A stretch of DNA of 64,000 nucleotides from Pisolithus tinctorius (GCA_024663395.1 JANFAH010000017.1:744001-808000), one strand, 5' to 3'. Shown: positions 45,760-56,090, counted from the first letter of the stretch. Notes: a model not told the origin generated them from the letters alone. Numbers and translations: made by a program.

Positions 45760-46730
45760 TCAGAGGTTGGAACAAGAGCACCAGAGTGTCATATGGGGCA
45801 GGGCTTCTCGTCTACCACATCTTCTGTGACAGCAGGAATGTCCCAGAGGAAGAAAGAGTGCCAGCAGACATGAACCTCATATCCACCTTCATCTCCTCCC
45901 TAGCCAGTTCATACTCTGGGAAAACAATACAGGGGTACATTTACAGTGTGTGAGCATGGCATACCCTAAATGGCCTACCCTGGATACTACACAAAGATCA
46001 GATAGCAGTGATGTTAAAAGGAGCAGCCAAAATAGCCCCCCCCTCATCCAAGCAAAATCTGCACAAACCTATTACAGTCCAAATGATCTGTGACTTCCAC
46101 AAGCAACTGCAAGCAACAGACCCCCTAGACACAGCCATCTTCACATGTCTAATGACCATCTTTTACACAGCTGCCAGAGTAGGAGAATTCACCACAAAGC
46201 AGCTAGATGCCTTCGATCCCACCCAGCACATCACCCCCAATGGAGTCCATGAAGATATCTATCACAATGGTCTCAGCACCACAGTCTTCTTCTTACCAAG
46301 CACCAAAGTGAACCCCAAGGGAGAGGAGGTGAACTGGGCAAAACAATCAGGCCCATCTGATCCCCATGACACATTCCTCTGACATCTGCAGATAAATGAC
46401 CCACCAAAGGATGGCTCCCTCTTTGCATATAAGAAAGATGGCAAACATCACCCCCTAACTTGTCATGCATTCATTTCACACCTGAAGAAACTGGCAAAGG
46501 CAGCCAGATATGACCATGCACATGGACATGGACTCAGGATAGGAGCCACACTGGAGTACTTGCTGCAAGGAATACCATTTGAAGTGATGAAGGTCAAAGG
46601 CAGATGGGCAAGCAATGCCTTTCAACTTTACCTCAGAAAACACAATCAGATACTCACCCCTTACATTCAGGCCATGCCCACAGAAACAGCCACCAAATTC
46701 ATTCACATTGCGATGCCACCAGTGCATTGA
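45760..46730 (+). pseudogene. N1 tyrosine recombinase
   Basis: The box A arginine lies in YTAARVGEFTTKQLD, then a beta-strand lysine region (STKVNPKGEEV). A TGA interrupts FL-stop-HLQIN near 46380, where N2-type proteins have arginine/glutamate. Box B follows: HGHGLRIGATLEYLL (H-x-x-R) and KGRWASNAFQLYLRKH with the nucleophile tyrosine in QLYLR. The gene ends with TGA at 46728-46730. The catalytic residues are conserved though the frame is broken. Confidence 0.82.
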
Positions 46731-47322
46731 AGCCACATTCCTCCTCGTGAGTAAAGCTCCATTTGCCCTCCTAGATGGTGGGAGATGAGCATCAGCCCAT
46801 CGCATCAGGCAACTCCCTCCTAACACCTGGGATCCACAGCTAATGCTCATCTTGTAGATCACCACCTCATCATGGCTGGAAGGCACTGTGCACCTTCACC
46901 CACTCCTGCTTAATCACTACATACCGCTACTAGCACCCCTTTTCTCACTTAGCTCAGACAGCAGCAATATGCAAAGAAGTCCCCTTCAATGGGACCCCTC
47001 ATGACTGGCTTGACTTTTTCACTCAAGCCCACAGAGATTCAGCAGGACAGGCCATCTTCTATGCTACTAAGACAACCTGGCCTCTGCCACCTTGTCCCTT
47101 TGTTCCAGTCTCTGTTGATTCCCTCAGCAAACACAAACTTGGTGGGCTCATACCCCTTGGTTGGCAGCATCCCCTGCATCAATTCACCTGTTACCAATGT
47201 TCATGCCTTGGACATTGGTCATCTAACTGCCCAGCTCACAGTGGCAACTAACAGCAAGATCCCCTGGGTGGTCCAAGGCCTTTACCCACCTCCAGAGGAC
47301 CTCAGGCCTTTGGGGGGGGGGA
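46731..47322 (+). pseudogene. T3 terminal tail with zinc knuckle and polypurine tract
   Basis: The frame around 46970-47280 reads KEVPFNGTPHDWLDFFTQAH, then LHQFTCYQCSCLGHWSSNCP, an intact CX2CX4HX4C knuckle (47189-47230), and runs into a run of G (47312-47321) directly before the T3 3' LTR. I take it as the distal end of the T3 post-chromodomain tail, cut off by T5 and N1. T2 has a decayed equivalent in its tail. The first about 240 bp (46731-46970) are unassigned. Confidence 0.5.
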
Positions 47323-48009
47323 TGTTATGCTGTGCTCACATTCTTTCCTTTTTAGACTCTGTACTATACCATTTGTGCTTGTCACACTCTCAAGTGACAA
47401 TGTTCTGCCCCCATAGGCCACTGCCTTCATGACTGGCCCTATGTTCCATATGTATCCTTTTATATCCTTCCCCCTGTCTACTCTGCATTGTACTATAACT
47501 GGACTATGTCCATCCTTCCTTCCTTCCATGATCCACTGGTGGCCCTGATCCATGTGGTCATGTGACACATGTACCCCCAGTACCTGTCTACCCCTATACA
47601 TCATATATGCAGTTACCTCCCCTTCATCATACATTCACCCCTGGCTCCATCCACTCCACAGACTTGGTTATACATGTATTCCTGCTGTGCAGTGACTCAC
47701 TATGACTCAATGATGCCTTAGCAGGAACTCAGGTGTACATTTAAACATTTTTGAATGTTTGTCTGCAGGCACTTTACATATGTATATAAACTCACATGTA
47801 TTGTACTGCTCCCTCATTTGAAATCTACTTTGCAACCACCCTTAGCTCTGCTCACTGTACCCACAAGGACTCAACAGTATGACTTTGGTTGGCCAAGACT
47901 AGTGTCCCATCACTAGTGAAGTTAAATTATGCATCACCTCTCACACAGTCATGTGCTTGTGCCTTCACTGCACTTGATTCATGATGCAATACAAGTTGTT
48001 GGCATAACA
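47323..48009 (+). repeat. T3 3' LTR
   Basis: 687 bp, ends TGTTATGC and GCATAACA. It matches 12152-12836 throughout. GAGAG follows at 48010-48014, the right copy of the target duplication. Confidence 0.93.
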
Positions 48010-49384
48010 GAGAGCATATCATCCACATGTTCAAGGTGTGACCCTTTTTGCCATGAGTTCTCAGAAGAAGGGTAGCCTTTCCACTTGATTAAAAAGGCAT
48101 GTCCACGGCTGGACCTTTTATGGCTGACTATTGCCTCAACTTCATATTCCTCTTCCTCATTGACAAGGTCAGGTGGTGGAGCTGGGAAGTTCAGTCCATG
48201 GATGTCATTTTCACAATAGGGAGATAAGAGGGAAGTGTGGAACACATTGTGTATCTTCCATCATGTGGGAATTGCAAGGCTATATGTGATCAGAGATAGA
48301 ACATCAGAGATAGTGAAGGGTCCTTCCCATTTTGGGGCAAGTTTTCTGTTTTTGTAGGAACATTTTAAGTTCTGTGCTTCTAGCCAAACTTTATCACCTT
48401 TTTGGAATGGGGTGAAGGGTTTAGATGAGCAGTCTTTCATAGTTCTTCTGGCCAGATCATGTGCCACAAGGGCTTCTTCTCTGGCTGTTCAGAGTTCCTC
48501 AAGTCTAGACTTGGTGGTGGGAAGGTGGGTGTCTGCAATCAGGGACAGAAGGGGTTTCAGTTTGTAGCCATACATGAGATAAAATGGTGATTGGCAGGTG
48601 ATGGAGTGGGGACAGTGATTGTGTGCAAATTCTGCCATGGGGAGGTTGTCCACCCACAGAGTGGGGTCATTCTGGCAAAAGATATGAAGGTATGTCTTGA
48701 CCTCTTGAATGACATGTTCTGTTTCTCTGTCAGTTTGAGGGTGGTATGCCATTGAAAGGGCAAGGGAATATCCCAGGAGGGATGCAAGTTCCTTTGCAAA
48801 GGTGGAGGCAAATTGAGGGCCTTGGTCAGATTTAATTTTGTCATACAACCCAAAATGGGAGTAGACCTTTTTGAAAAAGAGGGCTGCAATGTCAGCAGTG
48901 GAAGCAGTTATCTTCATTGGTGCTAAAATTACCCCCTTTGTAAGCCTATGGTCTACTATGACCAAGAGGGAATCATAACCCTTAGAAAGGGGAAAATCAG
49001 TGACCAGATTGCAGGAGATCTGTTGGAATGGGCAGGTTGAGGTCAAGGGGATGGGTGTAAGCAGTGGTGTCATCAGGTGGGTGTTTACTTTATTCTGCTG
49101 GCATGTAGCACAGCCTTCAATGTATTTTTGAACAAAGGATGCAAGTCCTGGCCACCAGAACTTGGAAGAGATGAGTTGTTGGGTTTTGAGGACACTGGGG
49201 TGTCCCACAGAGGGATGATCATGATGGTTGGACACAATGGTCTGTTGGAGGGAGGGGTCATCAGGGATGTACACCTAGTCTTTATAAAGTAGCACACCAT
49301 TGTCAAATCACTAATCTGAGAGGTGAGATTTGAATGGGAGTGGCATGTCAATATTTTCAATGGTGCAAAGGGCCATCTGGACAA
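48010..49384 (-). pseudogene. T2 integrase and chromodomain
   Basis: Leftward from 49384: the zinc finger (SNHHDHPSVGHPSVLKT; EGCATCQQNKVNTH), the core with first aspartate in QISCNLVTDFPLSKGYDS and second in KSDQGPQFASTFAKEL, then AYHPQTDRETEHVIQEVK. This ends at 48489 and is followed by a GPF-like block (KLAPKWEGPFTISDV) and the chromodomain (EYEVEAIVSHKRSSRGHAFL then IKWKGYPSSENSW) reaching HVDDMLS at the T3 junction. The core is long and open for 261 codons; the rest is broken. Confidence 0.88.
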
Positions 49385-51339
49385 CTAGGTCCAACATGGA
49401 GGAGGCAACCTTCTGAGTGAGGTTGGTGTTGATGAGGTTAACAAACATGGTTTGGGGTAGGAGAGTTACTCCTTTATTGTCTTCATCATCATCAAGGATG
49501 TGATCAGGTTGGCAAGAGAGTGCATCTGGGGCTGCCAGGTCTTTGCCTGGGACATGTTCAAGCTGCAGATCAAAGTCTGTGAGATCAAGGAGCCAGCAAG
49601 CCTGGTGACAGTTTAGGTTCTGGGAGCCTTGAAATAGGTCAAATTCTTATGGTTGGTGAAGACCTTGACTGGAAACAGGGATCCATGGAGATAATGTCTC
49701 CAGGTTTTCAATCCTCAAATAACCCCTAGTAACTCTCTGTCATAGATGTCATAGGTTCATTCTTGTCAAGTTTGTGGGTTGTCTGGGTTGAGGCCAGACC
49801 AGAGACCAAAGCGGGTGCGAGGCTGAGGGGTCAGGGACAGGAGGAAAGACAAAGGTACAGGGGGGGTGGACTGTTTGGACTTAGCAACTGAGGATGCAGC
49901 ACTATTTGCTTGTGTGGGTCTCAGTCCAAGTCCAAGGCTGAGACAGGGTTATCAGAGTAAACTTAGTTGATTTCAGACTGAGGAGTACAGGCCAAGTATC
50001 TATGAGTTTATATACTAGAGACAACTATAGTACAGAGACTGGTAATGCTGGTCTTGCAAGGATTGCTAAGACGATTGGTAAGACAAGTATTAGTAACATA
50101 TGACTAAGGTGATGGAGACTGGGACAGAGTGAACCAGGGACAAGACCAGGCAGGATTCAACTGAAATGACAGACACTGCAAAGCAGTGTTCACCACACTA
50201 GACCAACTGGAGATATGGGACAGGCAAGGCCAAGGCCAGACTGAGCAAGTGCGAGGCTGAGTCTGGCCAGGGCCAAGACATGGCTATGACAATTCTGTGG
50301 GGTTGAATGACTGAGAGATAAAGGTGCAGGGTTGCCACTGGCCATTTGAGTCTTCTTGGAGGAGAATGCCTCCAGTTGCATACTTGGATGCATCTGTAGT
50401 GATTGCAAATGGCCAAGAGGTATTGGGCATTTGGAGGGTCAGTTGGGCCATGAAGATTCTTTTCAGAAGTTCAAAAGCACTCTGGCATTTCTTTGACCAT
50501 TCCCAGGTGGTGGTTTTCTTGGTCAGGTCAATCAGGGGTTGGGTGATGTCTGAATAGTAAGGGATGAATCATCAATAGAAATTTGTGAATCCTAGGAAGG
50601 ATCACATGTCTTTAACTTTCTTTGGGAAAGCCCATTCAGCAATGCCTTGGACCTTGACAGGATCCATGGTGATGGTATTTTCTTTGATGATCATACTGAG
50701 GTATTCCATGTCAGTAAGATCAAAGTGACATTTTTCAAGTTTGAGGGGTAAAGACAACTCCCTCATTCATTCTAGAACACAATGAGTTCTTTGTTTGTGT
50801 TCTTCAGCATCAGTGGAGAAGATTAGGAGGTCATCCATGTAGATGACCAACCATCCTTCAGCAATCATGTCTCAGAAAGAGTTGTTCATGAAGCACTGGA
50901 AGGTAGCAGGAGAGTTGCACAATCTGAAGAACATGATGGTGGGTTCAAAGAGTCCTTTATGTGTGATGAATGCAGCCTTCCATTGGTCACCTTCTTTGAT
51001 ATGGACATTGTTGTAGCCTGATCTTACATCCATCTTTTTGAAGATAGATGCTCCTTTGAGTTTGTCTATGAGGTCTGAGATCAGGGGAAGGGGGTACACA
51101 TCCTTCACTGTGTTTTTGTTCAGATATTGGTAGTCCTGGCATGGGCAGAGGGAGCCATTTTTCTTTCCAACAAAGAAGAATGGAGTGGCTTGAGGGGACC
51201 TCAAGGGGCAGATTTTTCCTTCCCAGAGGTTTTCTTCAATAAATTTCTCTGCAGACTCCCTTTCAGAGGGAGAGAGCAGGTATGCTTTAGCCACTTTGGG
51301 GACAAAGTCCTCTGCAAGATTTATGGCATGATCATAAGG
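49385..51339 (-). pseudogene. pol: T2 reverse transcriptase and RNase H (split by a solo LTR)
   Basis: Leftward from 51294: [20 protein letters not shown], then [20 protein letters not shown], then [17 protein letters not shown] with the first aspartate, then [10 protein letters not shown] followed by a stop and GWLVIYMDDLLIFSTD with the YMDD box (about 50830). The thumb follows (SFLGFTNFY with two stops), then RNase H with FAITTDASKYATGGILLQED, cut at 50292 by the solo LTR and resuming at 49763 (NHKNLTYFK near 49640). Stops are frequent. Confidence 0.85.
49764..50291 (-). repeat. S2: solo LTR of the T5 family with ATTCT duplication
   Basis: 528 bp beginning TGTCAAG and ending CTATGACA on the plus strand, the reverse complement of the T5 LTR (TGTCATAG...CTTGACA) over its full length. 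ATTCT flanks it on both sides (49759-49763 and 50292-50296). It interrupts T2 RNase H. A complete element must have inserted and then recombined out. Confidence 0.92.
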
Positions 51340-51927
51340 TCAATATGGAGGTAGCACTCCATCAGAGGGTTTCTCAAAGACCAAAGCAAACTCCTTGTAG
51401 TCTTCAGGGAGAGTCACCTTTGGTTTCTTCTTTGCTTCTTCTTGGGCCAATTCAGTGGCCATAGTGATTTTTCTAAGAAGGCTATTCTTTGGGTTGACCT
51501 TCTTTGCTTCTGCAACTAGTTTTCCAACTGCCATTATGAAGTGGGCACATGTTGTCTCATCTTCTGGTTCTTCATAGTCCATAAATCTGTTGATCCCTTT
51601 CTTCTCAACAGGGGATACAAGGTTTACAGTGGGTTCTTTGACAGGGACAGAGGAGATGTTCTGGGACAGGTCTTTTGACCTATCAGTTTTCTCATCGATG
51701 GAGAGCATTCCTATTCTCTAGTTGACAATGTGGTTGTTCTCTTGTAGCCAAGGGAGGCCCAGGATCACATTTTCCAATCTGCAATTTATGACATGGAAGA
51801 AGGACTGATGAACAAGTCCTTTGATCTTGAAGTATGTAAAGGGTTGCAGAAAACAGGATTGTTCCCTTGGAGTTCTGGGATCTGTTACAATACATACTCT
51901 TTTTCCTTTCTTTCCTTTTCTTTTCAT
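51340..51927 (-). pseudogene. T2 protease C-terminal half and linker
   Basis: 51718-51927 reads GLVHQSFFHVINCRLENVIL then GLPWLQENNHIVN, the end of a retropepsin with the conserved ILGLPWL strand. 51340-51708 continues as the linker to reverse transcriptase (KVTLPEDYKEFALVFEKPSD). The N-terminal half of the protease, with its active-site aspartate, and gag are not found to the right. Confidence 0.65.
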
Positions 51928-52382
51928 CTTATCTAATCTCTTGTCTTATCTTATCTCACCAAAATCAAGACTTCACTTGAAGGTACCAACACTCAGGGTA
52001 GACTGGATGCAAGAAGGACCCCAAGACTTCAGGTTTATCTGAGGAGGCATTTAATCCACTGGAGGTTTTGATGCAGTTGTATGCAAGGAAGTAAAGTTGC
52101 CAACACCTCAGCAAAACTTGGGTTTGTATGCACTGACCCACACAATCACCACTCTCTGATCAATCCAATGGCACCCACCCAACTGTGTACCTGCTACTGG
52201 TGGAGAAGAAGAGTACCAGTGTTCAGGAAACAATGCCAAAAACTCTGATCTTGATTCCCAATTCATGACAAGACATCGCAGTCTTGTTCAAGTTCAAAAA
52301 AGGGTGACAGGAATGCTGAGTGCATTGAAAGATGTGAGTGACAGCTACATTTTTATTCGAGCACTGTCTAGTGCGATAGGAT
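51928..52382. other. Unassigned sequence between T2 and N2
   Basis: It starts with a pyrimidine/AT-rich stretch (TTTTCCTTTCTTTCC; CTTATCTAATCTC). I see no gag, LTR end or repeat partner. The last 12 bases before N2 read GTGCGATAGGAT. Confidence 0.4.
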
Positions 52383-52540
52383 GATAGTTTTCTATGTAAG
52401 CGGAGTTTACAGAGCATTGCATAGAATTTAGTCCATGCATGAGTAAGCGAAGTGTGACGCATCTCTTGTCTTCTGCACACTTCGCGAATTGCAGATTCCG
52501 CGCCTCCAGCCGTCGTGCAGATCTCCTCTCGTTTTTCGCA
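52383..52540 (+). repeat. N2 left terminal repeat A1
   Basis: 158 bp, starting GATAGTTTTCTATG and ending CTCGTTTTTCGCA. It matches A2 (57682-57839) without length change. Confidence 0.92.
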
Positions 52541-52564
52541 AAGCAACGCACCAACACTCAGCTA

Positions 52565-53529
52565 ATGGAAAACCCCAACACGGCTATACAGCCTGACTTT
52601 ACAACAGAGGAGTATCAGGAAGCTCGTTTGCATCTCGTTAATGACGCAGTAGATGACCAACAAGCCGCAAATATATTAGCTACCCTATGGATTCTAAACA
52701 ACAACAAGGAAAAACTCAATTGGCAAACACGCAAGGAACAAGAAGCTCAAAGAGTGCAAAATGAAGCGGAACAAGCCAAAGAAGAACTCGCCGAGCGACA
52801 ACGTCGCAGACTCGAAGAAGTGGAGACAGCACGAGCAGAAGAACGGAAAAAGAATAGGACCAAGCACGCTCCGATACGCAAAGTAGGAGTCCCCTCGGGT
52901 CCTGTCAATATTCCCTCTCCGTACGCAGCGCGCAAACTCAAGAAGGGCGAATACGCGAGCTTTACTTCTTCACCAATATCGGCCTAGCAGAAGTGGAAAC
53001 TTTCAACCCCTCGATAGACGACGAAGCTTTGACCCTACTCAAAGCGGACAATGGCCAGCACATCTGGGTGCCAGCGTCGACCACCAGAGATAAGTCTTCC
53101 GTTATAAAGGATGAAGACCTAACTTGGGAGCAGTTCGGAGAAGCATCCATGCGCCTGATAAGCGCGATGAAAGAACACGATTGGGAGGAAGAGAGAGTAG
53201 ACATGCACGTAGATTTTTGGATGGCCATCGAAGCTCATCCCTGGCAGCGTTCACCGCGTGCGCATCTGAAGAGAGCGCTGCTCCTCTACCAGAGCCAGCA
53301 GAGACAGAGATGGCATCGTGCCCTATCGACTCTTAATACCTGGTCGCTATCAGAACTGAACCAAGAACTACTGAATGACGCACGTGAAGAAATATTGGAC
53401 AGAGAACGTTCCCAGGAGCTCGAGAATCTCAGGAAGGTACGAAATACATGCTCATCCAATGACACTCCAACTAACATCACCCTTCCGCTTTCCGCTCCCC
53501 CATCTCCCCTTCTTTCTCTGGCCTCGTGA
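52565..53529 (+). pseudogene. gag: N2 gag-like ORF1, one-base deletion
   Basis: The ATG at 52565 (MENPNTAIQPDFTTEEYQEA) is the first after A1. An Ala/Glu/Arg/Lys-rich coiled coil (about residues 50-100) precedes SPYAARKLKKGEY. There the frame is lost; one base to the side it continues as ELYFFTNIGLAEVETFNPSI, then ADNGQHIWVPASTTRDKSSV and helices to TGA at 53527-53529. The frame moves by one base, and Y-x-E-L is completed if one base is missing near 52955. The protein presumably forms the particle. N1 has the equivalent region at 42290. Confidence 0.75.
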
Positions 53530-53550
53530 CCCATACACACTAACCCCCCC

Positions 53551-53664
53551 CGGCATAACATCCGTCGATCAATCACTGTTTTCTACAACCCCCCCCCCTC
53601 TCATAACCGGCATCACGTCTGCTGATCATAAAACTCCTTCCCCGGCATCACGTCCATTGATCAA
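53551..53664 (+). repeat. Three ~22-bp repeats in the N2 ORF1-ORF2 spacer
   Basis: Copies at 53551-53572, 53608-53629 and 53643-53664 follow CGGCATCACGTCC-TTGATCA with few differences; each contains the palindrome-like GATCA end. They are separated by C-rich runs. A TATATATA-like word follows at about 53691. They may be protein-binding or internal promoter sites. Confidence 0.6.
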
Positions 53665-53782
53665 AATTTTACCTTCCACGCTTCCATAAACTATATATAC
53701 TACTGGCTGGTGATCGTCAACCAAAACCTACCCCCCTTCTCTTAATCGTCGTCATCCACAGGTCAATGAGCACTACTTAGCC

Positions 53783-54229
53783 ATGGCGGCACACCCCGCG
53801 CCATCTCATAACCACATGAGGACCCCAAGCAACCAAAAGCACCAGACATCACCCGGAGAACACACCCACTCGGACTATCCGGACCACAAGTGCCAAAGGT
53901 CCTTTCGCAACAACACATCATCCGATTATCAACCCCACAACGGGCCACTTCCGGCGTGTGCCGTCTGCCTCGGAAGGCAACGCCATCTCGTCATCGAGTG
54001 CAGGGCCACCTCCACCTGGGACAAAAAGCACCCCACCTTCGCAGAACGAATTCACAAAGCGCTCTTCTCCAGGGACGAGGGAAGGCGCATCTGCGCCAAG
54101 TGGCAACGCGAAGAAGGTTGCACCGAGCGCCATGACACCAAGCATCTATGCTCCGGGTGTGGTGCAACAACACATGGTGCCCAGAGATGCCCTCGCGCAC
54201 AAAAGGCTGCATCCAACGACACCGTATAA
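53783..54229 (+). CDS. N2 cysteine-rich (nucleocapsid-like) ORF2
   Basis: 148 codons from ATG 53783 (MAAHPAPSHNHMRTPSNQ) to TAA. After a basic, Ser/His-rich N-terminus come CAVCLGRQRHLVIEC, then ICAKWQREEGCTERHD and KHLCSGCGATTHGAQRCP. The Cys/His spacing suggests two or three zinc-binding units and is shared with N1. It ends overlapping the start of the reverse-transcriptase frame, which lies +1 relative to it. A nucleocapsid or RNA-binding role is inferred from position and composition. Confidence 0.72.
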   Translation: MAAHPAPSHNHMRTPSNQKHQTSPGEHTHSDYPDHKCQRSFRNNTSSDYQPHNGPLPACAVCLGRQRHLVIECRATSTWDKKHPTFAERIHKALFSRDEGRRICAKWQREEGCTERHDTKHLCSGCGATTHGAQRCPRAQKAASNDTV

Positions 54230-55998
54230 AGTAGAGGCTTGGGAACGAGAGCTCAGCAAGTTTAATTTAAACCATCGCTTCAGTAAAATCCCGGAGGGCC
54301 TTCGCTGGGGATTCTGTATAAACTTTCCATCAATCGAGCGTGTACAATCCCCCCCTAACAGAGATTCCATTCTCACTTATGTCGAAGAACTCCGTAAGAC
54401 AATAACTAAAGAAATTGAAAAAGGCCGCTACATCGGCCCCCTCACACTAGATGCCATCACCGAACTAATAGGACCCTTTCAGTCATCTCCACTATCAATC
54501 ATACCCAAGTCAGACCGCCCCGGTAAATACCGCCTCGTACAAAACTTCTCATTCCCCGAACGAACAAACCCCCAATCCTTCAATCAACTCCCATACCGAC
54601 GCACACGACTTCCCAACAACATGGGGAACATTCGCCATCGTATACCTATTACTCACATGCCTACCACCAGGATCCGAATTAGCGACTAGAGACGTCGCCG
54701 AAGCCTATCGCACAATCCCCTTGCACCCTTCGCAATGGCCAGCAAACATAATAAGGATATCAGGCACCCATGGATGCATAGACACCTGTCTCGCATTCGG
54801 AGCATCACCATCATCAGGCATATATGGTAACACGGCCGATGCCAGTACAGAAATCATGAGACATCATGGCATTGGACCCATGGACAAATGGGTGGATGAT
54901 CATATCTTCGCACGCATCAAGCGCAAATACCTCGCAGCCTACAACGACCTAAGGAAAGGATGGCAATCCGAAATCACTTCACCAGAACCCCAGCAACTAG
55001 GGGCTAGGATTTTATTCTCGGGCAGAACCCAAGACAACGACGTAACTGAAGAATTCAACGAAAACTGTTCGCAGCCGATTCAAGATCTGTCAAGGAGATC
55101 GCCGAGATCCACTCATGACGTGTCATTCTTGTACAGCTTCGAAGACATAGATACGTTATCAAAATACCTTGGGATCCCCTGGGAGAAGTCGAAAGATCAA
55201 CCCTTTAGCCACTCCACAACATACATAGGTTTTCTGTGGGATCTCAAAGACTACCGCGTCTCACTAAGCCCAACAAAAACAACGAAGTACCTGAAGGCGA
55301 TCCATGCATGGCGCAAAAGGCCAACCCACGTTCTACAGGATGTTAAAGAACTATACGGCAAATTACTTCACGCCTGCGCAGCCCTGCCACATGGCAGAGC
55401 ATACCTAACGGGCCTCGAGGCCATGCTAAAAACAAGCGCTGCAAAGCCACTTATGCCCCATTGGGCAGACAAAAGAGTAGCCAACGACATCAATTGGTGG
55501 ACAGACCAGCTACAATCTGGCAACGTCCAACGCTCCATCTCCCCGCCCAATAAACTCATCAACATATTAGCCTTCTCCGATGCTAGCTCTAAAATTGGCA
55601 TTGGAATCAAGATCGGTGAACACTGGCGCGCTTGGAGACTCATCCCAGGCTGGGAAAGCAGTCGAGATGGCACCAGAGACATCGGATGGGCTGAAGCCGT
55701 CACCTTCAAATTTCTGGTCTATGCAATCGATCGCGTCGTTGCAGACGACAGCTCAATCATCGCGTTCGGAGATAACACTGGAGTCGTCGAAGGCTGGCGA
55801 AACGGTCGCCATCGCAATACCCAAGTCAATGAAGTTTTCAAACGAGTTCACTCATTCGTTGCCGGGTCCCCTCGCATTAATCAAATACACACAAAATACG
55901 TCCCAAGCGGTGCCAACCCAGCAGACCCCTTATCAAGGGGAATATACGGACATCCAAACCTTCTCCTCCCTCCAATCCCTATCCCTATACAAATCTGA
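54190..55998 (+). pseudogene. N2 reverse transcriptase and RNase H, one-base frameshift
   Basis: The start is uncertain; conserved sequence begins with TPYKVEAWERELSKFNLNHR. Then come SPLSIIPKSDRPGKYRLVQN and FSFP, where an extra C in the run at about 54569-54573 shifts the frame; it continues TPNPSINSHTDAHDFPTTWG, then LATRDVAEAYRTIPLHPSQW and the catalytic box KWVDDHIF. The RNase H domain has AFSDASSKIGIGIKI, RDIGWAEAVTFKFLV, FGDNTGVVEGW and SGANPADPLSRG. From 54700 to 55998 the frame is open for more than 425 codons. The enzyme would copy element RNA into DNA. Confidence 0.88.
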
Positions 55999-56090
55999 CC
56001 TTTCGTCATTGACGCAGCTGCCCCCCCCCAACGCTACTGAGCTGCGGCTTAGAAGAGAAGGAGCATACCCTTCCCCAGCAGCCAAAATCA

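Larger units (their letters stand above)
42040..46730 (+). mobile_element. N1: decayed Ngaro-like tyrosine-recombinase retroelement
   Basis: Blocks match N2 in order: gag, cysteine-rich region, reverse transcriptase, RNase H and a tyrosine recombinase ending IAMPPVH (N2 ends TMPPVR). Sequence identity at DNA level is low, so N1 belongs to a distinct, older lineage. No terminal split repeats could be found, so its ends are uncertain. It lies within T3, between T5 and the T3 3' end. Confidence 0.8.
12152..48009 (+). mobile_element. T3: Ty3/gypsy element with two LTRs and GAGAG target duplication
   Basis: LTRs at 12152-12836 and 47323-48009 (685 and 687 bp) are near-identical, start TGTTA and end TAACA, and are flanked by GAGAG at 12147-12151 and 48010-48014. 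The internal part runs gag, protease, reverse transcriptase/RNase H, integrase and chromodomain, but is interrupted by T4 (15598-23754), T5 (29244-41741) and N1 (about 42040-46730). A run of ten G precedes the right LTR as polypurine tract. T3 lies inside the T2 tail in opposite orientation. All coding parts carry stops. Confidence 0.92.
8973..51927 (-). mobile_element. T2: old minus-strand chromodomain Ty3/gypsy element hosting nested insertions
   Basis: T2 coding sequence is found on both sides of T3 and reads leftward: protease and linker (51340-51927), reverse transcriptase/RNase H (49385-51339), integrase and chromodomain (48010-49384), then, left of T3, a C-terminal tail (11119-12151), a polypurine tract and a putative 3' LTR (8973-9423). 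When T3 is removed with one GAGAG copy, the codons read straight through (HVDDMLS joins AYEKCF). Inserted into T2 are a hairpin element (9530-11118), T3 (12152-48009) and a solo LTR (49764-50291). No gag and no 5' LTR are seen on the right, so T2 is truncated there. Confidence 0.85.

Noticed and set aside
12837..47322. T3 as a 35-kb giant retrotransposon with captured genes
   Set aside because: Internal duplications and LTR pairs show that the extra length is nested insertions.
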